This document shows positions 36,887 to 44,954 of a stretch of DNA of 62,876 nucleotides, one piece after another; position 1 is the stretch's first letter, and each line of letters opens with the position of its first letter. A model generated the notes under the pieces. It was not told where the DNA came from, ran no database searches, and saw only the letters and a program-made list of their open reading frames with translations. The position numbers and the translations under genes were made by a program. The stretch comes from Bacteroidales bacterium. GTDB lineage: Bacteria; Bacteroidota; Bacteroidia; Bacteroidales; WCHB1-69. The stretch covers positions 1 to 62,876 of the forward strand of contig JAGCCZ010000003.1 of assembly GCA_017651425.1 (NCBI GenBank), written 5' to 3'.

Positions 36887-37147
36887 TTATTCCTGGGCAG
36901 GAACAACAGACACAAATGATTTGTCTTTATAGGTTTTCCTGAAGTTGACGATGCCATCGCAGAGTGCATAGAGGGTATGGTCTTTGCCCATACCGACGTT
37001 CATTCCGGGATTGTGCACGGTACCTCTTTGGCGAACGATGATGTTGCCTGCCTTGGCGAACTGTCCACCGAAGATCTTCAGACCTAATCTTTTGCTATGT
37101 GATTCACGGCCGTTCTGAGAACTACCGACACCTTTTTTGTGTGCCAT
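36887..37147 (-). CDS. rpmA: Large ribosomal subunit protein bL27
   Basis: An 86-residue ribosomal protein that reaches the peptidyl-transferase centre with its N-terminal tail. It starts [16 protein letters not shown], which keeps the usual AHKKG tail with no N-terminal prosequence of the Firmicutes type. It has the QRGT and [17 protein letters not shown] blocks. It is paired with rplU, 39 bp upstream, as in nearly all bacteria. Confidence 0.97.
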   Translation of the reverse strand: MAHKKGVGSSQNGRESHSKRLGLKIFGGQFAKAGNIIVRQRGTVHNPGMNVGMGKDHTLYALCDGIVNFRKTYKDKSFVSVVPAQE

Positions 37148-37186
37148 ATCTTCTTTTTGTTTTTATTCGTTAATTAATACTTCGAC

Positions 37187-37498
37187 TTACAAGGTAATTC
37201 CATCGATCTTGATGGCGGTCAGACACTGACGGTGGCCATTGAGCTTCTGGTATCCTTTTCTTCTTTTTTTCTTGAAAACAAGAACTTTGTCACCCTTGAG
37301 GTGTTTGAGAACGGTAGCGGTCACGGCAGCGCCTTCTACGGTCGGGGTGCCCACTTTTACATCACCGTCGTTGTCAACTAACATAACGCGATCAAAACTG
37401 ACCTGCGCTCCTTCTTCAGCCTTAAGGCGTTGAACATAGACTCTGCGGTCTTTTTCAATCTTGAATTGTTGCCCGGCTATCTCTACGATTGCGTACAT
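37187..37498 (-). CDS. rplU: Large ribosomal subunit protein bL21
   Basis: A 103-residue 23S rRNA-binding protein. It starts [18 protein letters not shown] and has the C-terminal [16 protein letters not shown] motif. First gene of the rplU-rpmA operon; a -7 box is at 37536-37543 on the minus strand. Confidence 0.97.
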   Translation of the reverse strand: MYAIVEIAGQQFKIEKDRRVYVQRLKAEEGAQVSFDRVMLVDNDGDVKVGTPTVEGAAVTATVLKHLKGDKVLVFKKKRRKGYQKLNGHRQCLTAIKIDGITL

Positions 37499-37535
37499 TG
37501 TGAATATTGTTTTTTGTTATTATTTTTTGAGGCGG

Positions 37536-37543
37536 CAAAAATA
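37536..37543 (-). promoter_or_regulatory. -7 promoter box for rplU-rpmA
   Basis: TATTTTTG on the minus strand, 37 bp upstream of the rplU start codon. Confidence 0.55.
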
Positions 37544-37633
37544 CAAAATTTCTGATATATTCATTTTTTTTTCTGCAATTTTTTTTCAACATTTACGTTT
37601 ATGTATCACTTTTACATAAAAAAATCTATCGAA

Positions 37634-38752
37634 ATGAAAATCAAAAGAACATTTAGAACATTAGCAATCAGTGTGTTAGCTATCGTGTGTACGGTTGGGT
37701 GTACCCATGCGCAATCCAGCCACGGAAGCACGTCCAAGTATGTGGATTTGACAGAAGCGGCAGAGCGTTCGGTCAATTCTGTGGTGTATATTAAGACAGA
37801 ATTCACGCAAAAGACGCCCGAATGGGACGATTTTTTCGGGGGCACGATATGGGAACATTTCTTCGGGATGGCGCCGAGTGCCTATCCTGTGCAGGCGGCC
37901 GGTTCCGGGGTCATCGTTTCCCCTGACGGCTATATCATCACCAACAACCACGTGGTGGCCGATGCTGTGAAGACTACCATCACATTGAACGACAAGCGCG
38001 AATATAACGGCACGATCATCGGCACGGATCCCAGCGCCGACCTGGCCCTCATCAAAATCGATGCCAAGAATCTTCCATATGTGGAGTTTGCCAACTCCGA
38101 CTCTGTCAAGCTTGGCGAGTGGGTGTTGGCCGTGGGCAACCCGATGAATCTTACCTCGACGGTCACCGCCGGCATCATCAGTGCCAAGGCGCGCCAGTTG
38201 GAACTCGGTAGCAAAGGCGCCACGGAGGAGAGTTATCTGCAGACCGATGCCGCTGTCAATTCCGGCAATTCCGGCGGCGCGCTGGTCAATGCCTCAGGAA
38301 AGCTTGTCGGCATCAACACCGCCATCGCTTCCGGCAACGGCTACTACACGGGCTACTCCTTCGCCATCCCCTCCAACATTGTAAAGAAAATCTACTTCGA
38401 CCTCAAGGAGTACGGCCGTGTGCAGAAGGCTTACCTCGGCGTCTCCATCATGGAACTGAATGCCTCCTTGGCTGAAGAATATGGTCTTGACGATGTGCGC
38501 GGCGTCTATGTGGCTGACGTTGATGAGAACGGTGCCGCCGCCAAGAACGATTTCCAGGAGGGCGATGTCATCATCAGCATTGACGAACATCCCGTCAACA
38601 GCCTGGCCGAGGTGCGTGGCGTGCTCAAGACCAAATCGCCCGGCGACAAGGTCAAGGTGAGCATTATACGAAATAAAGAAAAATATAATAAGAATGTAAC
38701 TTTATTAAACAATAAGGGTACAACCGAATTGTTGCGTAATGATTATGATTAA
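37634..38752 (+). CDS. htrA: Periplasmic serine protease/chaperone of the HtrA (Deg) family
   Basis: This 372-residue protein has a signal sequence (about 1-27, ending CTHAQ), a trypsin-like domain with the catalytic triad H106 (TNNHVV), D136 (ADLALIKI) and S213 (NSGNSGGAL), and one C-terminal PDZ domain (about 275-360; YLGVSIMELNASLAEEYGL). A single PDZ makes it more DegS-like in layout than DegP, but Bacteroidota commonly have this form. A lipidated N-terminus is possible at TVGC. It probably degrades misfolded envelope proteins. It is monocistronic, 50 bp before rpoD. Confidence 0.93.
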   Translation: MKIKRTFRTLAISVLAIVCTVGCTHAQSSHGSTSKYVDLTEAAERSVNSVVYIKTEFTQKTPEWDDFFGGTIWEHFFGMAPSAYPVQAAGSGVIVSPDGYIITNNHVVADAVKTTITLNDKREYNGTIIGTDPSADLALIKIDAKNLPYVEFANSDSVKLGEWVLAVGNPMNLTSTVTAGIISAKARQLELGSKGATEESYLQTDAAVNSGNSGGALVNASGKLVGINTAIASGNGYYTGYSFAIPSNIVKKIYFDLKEYGRVQKAYLGVSIMELNASLAEEYGLDDVRGVYVADVDENGAAAKNDFQEGDVIISIDEHPVNSLAEVRGVLKTKSPGDKVKVSIIRNKEKYNKNVTLLNNKGTTELLRNDYD

Positions 38753-38802
38753 TAACGACTAATAAATTTTTTTTTATTGATTGAAATATACAATATAATA
38801 TA

Positions 38803-39663
38803 ATGAGACAATTAAAGATTTCCAAGTCCATCACCAACCGTGATTCCGCTTCCTTGGATCGTTATTTGGCAGATATCGGCAAAGAGCAGATGATCAGTGC
38901 CGAAGAAGAGGTGGAATTGGCCCGTAGAATCAAGGCTGGAGATGAAGCAGCTCTCAATAAGCTCACTACCACAAACTTGCGTTTTGTGGTCTCTGTTGCG
39001 AAACAGTATCAGAACCAGGGCATCAGCCTGCAGGACCTCATCAATGAGGGAAATGTCGGGCTCATCAAGGCCGCCAAGCGTTTCGATGAGACGCGCGGCT
39101 TCAAATTCATCTCCTACGCCGTATGGTGGATTCGCCAGTCCATCCTGCAAGCCATTGCCGACCAGTCGCGCATTGTCCGCCTGCCCTTGAACCAGGTGGG
39201 CGTCATCAACAAGATCAAGAAGGAGACTGCCCGTTTGGAGCAGCAGCTCAAGCGCATCCCCACCACGGAAGAGATTGCCGAGGCCATCGACCTGCCTGTC
39301 TATAAGGTTTCGGAGATTATGAAGATGAACAACCATCCCCAATCCATCGATTCCCCCATCTCCCCGAACGAGGAGACCCGCTTTGTCGATATTTTCGTCC
39401 ACGACAACGACGAAGATACGGACACCATCTTGATGCAGGAGTCTCTTGCCTCTGAAATCCATGATGTGCTCAGCACTCTGCCTGACAAGGAGCGTGAAGT
39501 GCTGATGCTCTTCTACGGCATCAATGCCTCGCACGAGCATACGTTGGACGAGATCGGGGACATCCTGGATCTTTCGCGCGAGCGCGTCCGCCAGATCAAG
39601 GAGCGCGCCCTGAAGCGTCTTCGTCAAAATAGCAAGAACAAGAATCTCAAAAGTTACCTGTAA
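38803..39663 (+). CDS. rpoD: Primary RNA polymerase sigma factor RpoD, Bacteroidota type
   Basis: This 286-residue protein lacks the long region 1.1 and non-conserved insertion of E. coli sigma-70, as is usual in Bacteroidota, and recognises the TAnnTTTG-type promoters seen throughout this window. Region 2 is RFVVSVAKQYQNQGISLQDLINEGNVGLIKAAKRFDETRGFKFISYAVWWIRQSI; region 3 follows; region 4 has the helix-turn-helix THEIGD-like block (TLDEIGDILDLSRERVRQIKERALKRLR). It is followed 16 bp later by gldD. Confidence 0.97.
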   Translation: MRQLKISKSITNRDSASLDRYLADIGKEQMISAEEEVELARRIKAGDEAALNKLTTTNLRFVVSVAKQYQNQGISLQDLINEGNVGLIKAAKRFDETRGFKFISYAVWWIRQSILQAIADQSRIVRLPLNQVGVINKIKKETARLEQQLKRIPTTEEIAEAIDLPVYKVSEIMKMNNHPQSIDSPISPNEETRFVDIFVHDNDEDTDTILMQESLASEIHDVLSTLPDKEREVLMLFYGINASHEHTLDEIGDILDLSRERVRQIKERALKRLRQNSKNKNLKSYL

Positions 39664-39679
39664 CCGCTATCACAAGCTC

Positions 39680-40282
39680 ATGACATTCAAAGTTCGTGGC
39701 CTTTGCGCGCTTTTATGCTGCTGCGCCGTCCTGTTGCTGGCCTCCTGCCTGCATCGGGATGAGGTCCTCGCGCCACGCCCGGTGGGCTATTTCCGCATCG
39801 ACCTGCCCGACCACGAGTACCAACAGAGCGACTCCACTCTGCCGTTCTCGTTCCAGCAATCCAAGCATGCCGTGTCCGACATCCGTTGGCAAAAAGACGG
39901 GTCGTGCTGGATGGATCTCTCCTATCCTGAGCTCAACGCCACTTTCAAGTTCACATGGTTCCCTTTGGCAAACGTCGACAGTCTGCGCAATTTCATAATC
40001 CGCGAGGAGGAGATGATGAAATTCCATTACCAGAAGGCCGACGACGTGGAGTATTCCATGATCCGCGACCAAGAGGCTCCGTTGTGGGGGCAGATCTACG
40101 ACATCAAGGGCAAGGAGGTGGCCACGCCGTTGCAGTTTTGGATGACCGACAGTGCGCACCAGTTCCTGCGCGCCACCCTATATTTCAACTTCACGCCCAA
40201 CAACGACTCGTTGCAGCCTGTCATTGACTATTTGCGTGAAGATGCCATGCAGCTTGTCAACACATTATCCTGGAAAAAATGA
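39680..40282 (+). CDS. gldD: Gliding motility lipoprotein GldD-like
   Basis: This 200-residue lipoprotein has a signal with a lipobox LASC (cysteine at about 23) and the family motif APRPVGYFRIDLPDHEYQQ. GldD was found as essential for gliding in Flavobacterium, and orthologues occur in T9SS-bearing Bacteroidota; its exact role is unknown. It lies 16 bp after rpoD and its stop overlaps the next gene by 4 bp (ATGA). The usual partner gldE is not next to it here. Confidence 0.87.
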   Translation: MTFKVRGLCALLCCCAVLLLASCLHRDEVLAPRPVGYFRIDLPDHEYQQSDSTLPFSFQQSKHAVSDIRWQKDGSCWMDLSYPELNATFKFTWFPLANVDSLRNFIIREEEMMKFHYQKADDVEYSMIRDQEAPLWGQIYDIKGKEVATPLQFWMTDSAHQFLRATLYFNFTPNNDSLQPVIDYLREDAMQLVNTLSWKK

Positions 40283-41553
40283 AACGCACACTTCTGCTCC
40301 TCTCACTCGCCATGCTCTTTTTTGCCGCATCCGCCCAGGACACTCTGCGCATGATGCAGTACAACCTCATGTACTATACGGAAAACTCGGGGGTTTCGGA
40401 CTGCAATGCCGTCACCAACAATCTCGACCAGAAGGACGCGAATCTCAGGACTATATTCCACTATGTCACCCCCGATGTGTTTTGTGTCAACGAGATAGGC
40501 AGCGCGGCGGCCTATGCCGACCGCATTTTGAACAATGTCATCAACGTGGACGGCATCGACTACTACCGCCACGGGCCGCTCACCAACTACTCGGGCGGCT
40601 ATATCGCCAACATGATTTTCTATGACTCGCGGAAGCTGACGTTGCACAGCCACACCTACGTCACGACCTCATATCGCGACATCACGGGATACAAGATGTA
40701 CTACAACTCGCCGGACTTGGCTTCAGGCGACACGGTGTTCATGACCTTTTGGATTGCCCATCTGAAGGCGGGCAGCTCCGCCGACAACGCGAATGCCCGT
40801 CTTGTGCAGACGCAACGGCTCATGAACCGCATCTCCGCCTCCGGCAACCCGGGCAACTATGTGCTTTCGGGCGACTTCAATGTGTATGGTTCCGAAGAGT
40901 CCTGCTATCAGGAGTTGGTCAACTATTCCAACAGTCTCTATCGTTTCTACGATCCGATTGACCGCAGTGGGCATTGGAACAACAACTGGGAGTTTTCCGA
41001 CATCCACACCCAGTCCACCCACACCCAGTCCGACGGCTGTTTCTCCACGGGCGGTCTGGACGACCGTTTTGACATCATCCTCGTGTCGCCATACGTCTAT
41101 TACGGCAGTGCCGGCGTCCGTGTGCTGCCGGAGACCTACCATGCCTTGGGGCAGGACGGGGAACGCTTTAATGGGACCATTCTATCGCCCGCCAACGAGC
41201 TCATCCCGAGCAACGTGGCCCAGGCGCTCTACAACCAGTCCGACCATCTGCCGGTCATCACTGACTTTGTCATTGACGCCACCGCGGGGGTGGCCGACCG
41301 CGCGACGGACTTCCAGTTCCGTGTGGTCAACCCCATCCGGGAACGGTTGGACATCTATTTTCACGGTGCGCAATCAGACCTTTATACATTCGAAATTTTC
41401 TCCGTCGATGGCAAGTCGTTGGCCCGTTTCAAAGAGCATTTGGATGACGGAGGGCAACGCCTGAGCTGGCCGTTCCCTTATAAACAGGGTGTTTATCTTT
41501 TACAAATATCTGATTCAAAACAACAACATCAAATTTACAAATTGGTAAAATAA
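40279..41553 (+). CDS. Secreted endonuclease/exonuclease/phosphatase-family protein with T9SS sorting domain
   Basis: This 424-residue protein has a signal peptide (ending ASAQ), an EEP-fold catalytic domain (about 25-330; MQYNLMYY, then NEIG with the metal-binding Glu, LSGDFNVYGSEESCYQ with the DxN dyad, and SDHLPVITDF with the catalytic Asp-His) and a C-terminal T9SS type A sorting-like domain (NPIRERLDIYFHGAQ...FEIFSVDGKSLARF...GVYLLQISD). It should be secreted and anchored on the surface. Nuclease or phosphodiesterase activity is inferred from the fold. It is translationally coupled to gldD by the ATGA overlap. Confidence 0.88.
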   Translation: MKRTLLLLSLAMLFFAASAQDTLRMMQYNLMYYTENSGVSDCNAVTNNLDQKDANLRTIFHYVTPDVFCVNEIGSAAAYADRILNNVINVDGIDYYRHGPLTNYSGGYIANMIFYDSRKLTLHSHTYVTTSYRDITGYKMYYNSPDLASGDTVFMTFWIAHLKAGSSADNANARLVQTQRLMNRISASGNPGNYVLSGDFNVYGSEESCYQELVNYSNSLYRFYDPIDRSGHWNNNWEFSDIHTQSTHTQSDGCFSTGGLDDRFDIILVSPYVYYGSAGVRVLPETYHALGQDGERFNGTILSPANELIPSNVAQALYNQSDHLPVITDFVIDATAGVADRATDFQFRVVNPIRERLDIYFHGAQSDLYTFEIFSVDGKSLARFKEHLDDGGQRLSWPFPYKQGVYLLQISDSKQQHQIYKLVK

Positions 41554-41578
41554 GACACTTTTATTAGGGAAAAAAGTT

Positions 41579-41586
41579 TATCTTTG
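41579..41586 (+). promoter_or_regulatory. -7 promoter box for the DksA-like/lspA unit
   Basis: TATCTTTG matches TAnnTTTG and lies 30 bp upstream of the ATG at 41617. Confidence 0.55.
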
Positions 41587-41616
41587 CCGCACAATTTTAA
41601 CCTTAAACCTATAAAA

Positions 41617-42003
41617 ATGGCAACACCAATTATCAACCGCTATTCTGATGAAGAATTAGAGGAGTTCAGAGTTCTTATAGAAAACAAGATCGCTGACGCG
41701 AAAAAAGCAATGGAAGTCTATCAGGAAGCCTATAGTGGCGTTGGCAACGACACCACGGACACGGCTCCCACGTTCAAGAACATGGAAGAGGGCAACCAGG
41801 TGCTTTCCAAGGAAGAAAACAGCCGGCTGGCAGGCCGTCTGGACAAATACATCGCTAACCTCGAAGCAGCCTTGGTGCGCATCGAGAACAAAACATACGG
41901 CGTGGACCGCATGACGGGCAAACTCATTCCCAAGGAACGTCTCAGAATCGTCCCCCATGCTACCCTCGACGTGGATTCAAAGATCAGAGAAAAACAGAAA
42001 TAG
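41617..42003 (+). CDS. TraR/DksA-family protein without zinc-finger cysteines
   Basis: This 128-residue protein matches the Bacteroidota DksA-like pattern: a coiled coil with the acidic tip region (EAYSGVGNDTTDTAPTFKNMEEG), the segment RIENKTYGVDRMTGKLI, and PKERLRIVPHATLDVD. It contains no cysteine at all, so the C4 zinc finger of DksA is absent; the place of the usual Cys-x-x-x is taken by GVDRMTG. DksA modulates RNA polymerase with ppGpp; whether this form does so is unknown. It is followed after 1 bp by lspA. Confidence 0.85.
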   Translation: MATPIINRYSDEELEEFRVLIENKIADAKKAMEVYQEAYSGVGNDTTDTAPTFKNMEEGNQVLSKEENSRLAGRLDKYIANLEAALVRIENKTYGVDRMTGKLIPKERLRIVPHATLDVDSKIREKQK

Positions 42004-42004
42004 T

Positions 42005-42670
42005 TTGAACAAACAGAGAAAATACAATGTAATTGCGTGTATCGTAATTGCAGGCATTATCCTTTTGGATCAGCTGCTCAAGGTATGGGTGAAGACCCAC
42101 ATGGCCTTGGGGGAGAATATACCATTGTTAGGGCATTGGTTCAATCTCTATTTTGTTGAAAACGAGGGCATGGCCTTCGGTATCAGCCTGGGTCAGAATT
42201 TCGGCAAGCTGATGCTCTCCTTGTTGCGCATCGTCCTGGTGGTCTTGATGTGCTGGTACACGCACCGGCTCATCAAACGGGACCGCATGGACGGGCTTAC
42301 GCTCGCCGTGTTCTGCCTCGTCATTGCCGGAGCTCTCGGCAACATCATCGACTCCCTCTTCTACGGCCTTGCCTTTAGCGAAAGCGGCCTGATGGTTGTG
42401 GCCACGCTCTTCCCCGAAGGTGGCGGCTACGCCCCGTTTTTCTATGGCAGGGTGGTCGATATGTTCTATCTCAAACTCTTCCCGCTCCCCGACTGGTTCC
42501 CGGTCTGGGGCGGCAGCTACTTCTTCCCCGCCATCTTCAATATCGCCGATGCCTGCATCACCGTGGGTATCTTCCTCATGATTGTTTTCAACAAACGGAT
42601 TTTCCGTCAGCTGGAACCCGAAAAGAAAGAGTCCGAAGAGCCCGCCCCCGAAAGCGAGCCTCTTGCATAA
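42005..42670 (+). CDS. lspA: Lipoprotein signal peptidase (signal peptidase II)
   Basis: LspA cleaves the signal peptide from diacylglyceryl-modified prolipoproteins. The 221-residue protein has four transmembrane segments and both catalytic aspartates (ALGNIIDSLFYG and FNIADACIT). Compared with E. coli it has an extra insertion between them (FSESGLMVVATLFPEGGGYAPFFYG), usual for Bacteroidales. I place the start at TTG 42005, 1 bp after the DksA-like gene, because no in-frame ATG precedes the first membrane helix in a non-overlapping position. lgt is elsewhere in the window at 4 kb. Confidence 0.9.
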   Translation: MNKQRKYNVIACIVIAGIILLDQLLKVWVKTHMALGENIPLLGHWFNLYFVENEGMAFGISLGQNFGKLMLSLLRIVLVVLMCWYTHRLIKRDRMDGLTLAVFCLVIAGALGNIIDSLFYGLAFSESGLMVVATLFPEGGGYAPFFYGRVVDMFYLKLFPLPDWFPVWGGSYFFPAIFNIADACITVGIFLMIVFNKRIFRQLEPEKKESEEPAPESEPLA

Positions 42671-42711
42671 TGGATTGCAAAAATATCATTATCAATTAAA
42701 TAAAAAGTACT

Positions 42712-44874
42712 ATGAAATTCTTATCGAATCTTAAAAAGAGCTTGATGCTGCTTGTGGCGACAGCTTTTTGTGCCACCACTTTCGCCATCAATCCGCCGGA
42801 TGAGGGCATGTGGCTTCCCATGTTTATCAAGAATTACAACTACGCACAGATGCAGAAGCTGGGCTTGCGCCTCACTGCCGAGCAGTTGTATGACATCAAC
42901 AACTCCTCCCTCAAGGATGCTATTGTCCAATTGGGCGACGGCTTCTGCACCGGTGAGATGGTCAGCCGCGACGGCCTGATGTTCACCAACCACCACTGCG
43001 GCTACTCTTCCGTGGTGGAACTCTCCAGCGTGGAGCACGACTACCTCGAGAACGGCTTCTTTGCCATGAGCCGCGAAGAGGAGTTGCCCGCCAACTTCCA
43101 CGTCAACTTCCTGGAAAGGATGGAAGATGTGACCAGCATTGTGTTGGCCGAAGTGAAAGAGGATGCTACTGAGAGCGCCCGCGAAAAAGTCATTGAAGCT
43201 GCCATCAAGAAGCTCCAAAAGGAAAACTCCAACGACGGCCGCTACAAAGTGGTCGTGAAACCCTTCTATGAGGGCAACGAGTACTATATGTTCATTTACA
43301 CCACATATGAGGATGTGCGTTTGGTGTGTGCCCCGCCCAGTGCCATCGGCAAATTCGGCGGCGACACCGACAACTGGATGTGGCCCCGTCACACCGGCGA
43401 CTTCACGGTGTTCCGCATTTACACCGCCCCCGACGGCTCCCCTGCCAAGTATGCCAAGGAGAACGTCCCGTTCCACCCCAAGCACTTCCTGCCCATCAGC
43501 ATCAAGGGTTATCAACCCGGCGACTACACGATGATATGGGGCTATCCCGGCTCCACCCAGCGCTTCATGACCTCCTACGAGGTGCAGAACGCCATCAACG
43601 TGAACGATCCGGCCATCTATGAGCCCCTTGACATCATCCTGCCCGTCATCAACGACCATATGAACGCCGATGCCGCCGTGCGTCTCCAATATGCCGACGA
43701 CTATGCCGGACTGGCCAACTATTGGAAAAACCAGCATGGCGAGGTGACCAGCTTGCAGAATCTCCGCGTGGTGGAGAAAAAACAGCAGCAGGAGAGAGAG
43801 CTCACAGAATGGATCAATGCTAGCAGCGAGCGTCAGAAAAAGTATGGCAATTGCCTCAACGAAATCAAGAAAGCAGTGGAAGGCATCAACGGGGACGCTT
43901 ACAAGGCCATGACCAATGCCAACCTTTGCCTCAGCTCCTCCGCAACCCTGCTCACCGGCTGGCGTACCCGTAATGCGCTGTCCCTCAAGAAGGGTGAAAA
44001 GGGTTTCACCCCTGAAAAAATCGAAACGCTGATGAAAACTTACGAGAAGAACTTGGGCAACAAGGACAAGGCCACCGAAATAGACATCATCATGGCCACC
44101 CTCAAGACCTGGGAACGCCTCCCTGTTGACAAGCGCCCCGACATTGACGGATTCCTCGCCAAGAATTTCAAGGGCAGCAAGGAAAACTTCAAGAACGCCC
44201 TCGCCAACTCTATTTTTATCTCCAAGGAGAATTTTGAAAAGTTTGTCAAAAAACCCAACAACAAGGTGCTTGAGAAAGACCCTGTTTACCAATATTTGCA
44301 GTCTCTGTTGTCCATGATCATGGTGAACCAACATGTGTATAGCGATGCCGAGAAGGTTGACCTGCCTCGTCGCACCTATCTGGCCGCCTTGAAGGAGATG
44401 AATGCCAATACGCCGATGTACCCTGATGCCAACAGCACTATGCGCACCACGTATGGCACAGTGTGCGACTACTATCCTGCCGACGGTGTCCACTACAACT
44501 ATTTCACCACCACCAAGGGTATCCTCGAGAAAGAGATCCCCGGCGATCCCGAGTTCGATGTGCCGGCAAAGCTCAAAGACCTTATCCTGAATAAGGATTT
44601 CGGTCAATATGCTGACAAGGATGGCACTCTGCATGTTTGCTTCCTCTCCAACAACGATATCACCGGCGGAAACTCCGGCAGCCCGATCATGAACGGCAAC
44701 GGCGAGCTCATCGGCTTGGCTTTCGATGGTAACTGGGAAGCCCTCAGCAGCGACATCGTCTTCAACACCGAACTGCAGCGCTGCATCAACGTCGATTCAC
44801 GTTATGTGCTCTTCATCATTGACAAGTTCGGTGGCCAAGGCTACCTTCTCAATGAGATGGATATCAGAAAATAA
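42712..44874 (+). CDS. dpp7: S46-family dipeptidyl peptidase, DPP7 type
   Basis: This 720-residue periplasmic serine peptidase removes dipeptides from peptide N-termini. It has a signal peptide (about 1-25, ending FA), the N-terminal INPPDEGMWLP motif (the N-terminal Asn anchor), the catalytic H95 in TNHHCGYSS, and S655 in GGNSGSPIMNGNGELIG. The P1-specificity residue 18 positions after the serine is G673 (AFDGNWE), as in DPP7 (hydrophobic P1), not the Arg of DPP11 (acidic P1). Such enzymes feed amino-acid fermentation in asaccharolytic relatives such as Porphyromonas. It follows lspA by 41 bp. Confidence 0.92.
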   Translation: MKFLSNLKKSLMLLVATAFCATTFAINPPDEGMWLPMFIKNYNYAQMQKLGLRLTAEQLYDINNSSLKDAIVQLGDGFCTGEMVSRDGLMFTNHHCGYSSVVELSSVEHDYLENGFFAMSREEELPANFHVNFLERMEDVTSIVLAEVKEDATESAREKVIEAAIKKLQKENSNDGRYKVVVKPFYEGNEYYMFIYTTYEDVRLVCAPPSAIGKFGGDTDNWMWPRHTGDFTVFRIYTAPDGSPAKYAKENVPFHPKHFLPISIKGYQPGDYTMIWGYPGSTQRFMTSYEVQNAINVNDPAIYEPLDIILPVINDHMNADAAVRLQYADDYAGLANYWKNQHGEVTSLQNLRVVEKKQQQERELTEWINASSERQKKYGNCLNEIKKAVEGINGDAYKAMTNANLCLSSSATLLTGWRTRNALSLKKGEKGFTPEKIETLMKTYEKNLGNKDKATEIDIIMATLKTWERLPVDKRPDIDGFLAKNFKGSKENFKNALANSIFISKENFEKFVKKPNNKVLEKDPVYQYLQSLLSMIMVNQHVYSDAEKVDLPRRTYLAALKEMNANTPMYPDANSTMRTTYGTVCDYYPADGVHYNYFTTTKGILEKEIPGDPEFDVPAKLKDLILNKDFGQYADKDGTLHVCFLSNNDITGGNSGSPIMNGNGELIGLAFDGNWEALSSDIVFNTELQRCINVDSRYVLFIIDKFGGQGYLLNEMDIRK

Positions 44875-44921
44875 CCGATAGAGCCTGCGCTCCACCTTGT
44901 TGTCTGAGACAATTTTTTTCT

Positions 44922-44929
44922 TATTTTTG
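44922..44929 (+). promoter_or_regulatory. -7 promoter box for typA
   Basis: TATTTTTG matches TAnnTTTG, with TTG at 44900-44902 (19 bp apart) as a -33 element. It lies 25 bp upstream of the typA start. The short inverted repeat TTGTC-TGA-GACAA plus T-tract (44900-44919) between the genes could also act as a weak terminator of dpp7. Confidence 0.6.
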
Positions 44930-44954
44930 CGCCTTTTAGAATAAAAAACGCAAA

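Noticed and set aside
37499..37633. Ribosomal protein leader or riboswitch between rplU and htrA
   Set aside because: The spacer is A+T-rich and I could not find a stable conserved fold; only a -7 box for rplU was supported.
42721..44634. Long antisense reading frame opposite the DPP7 gene
   Set aside because: It is a shadow of the strongly biased codons of dpp7; no family motif, no start signal and complete overlap with an assigned gene.
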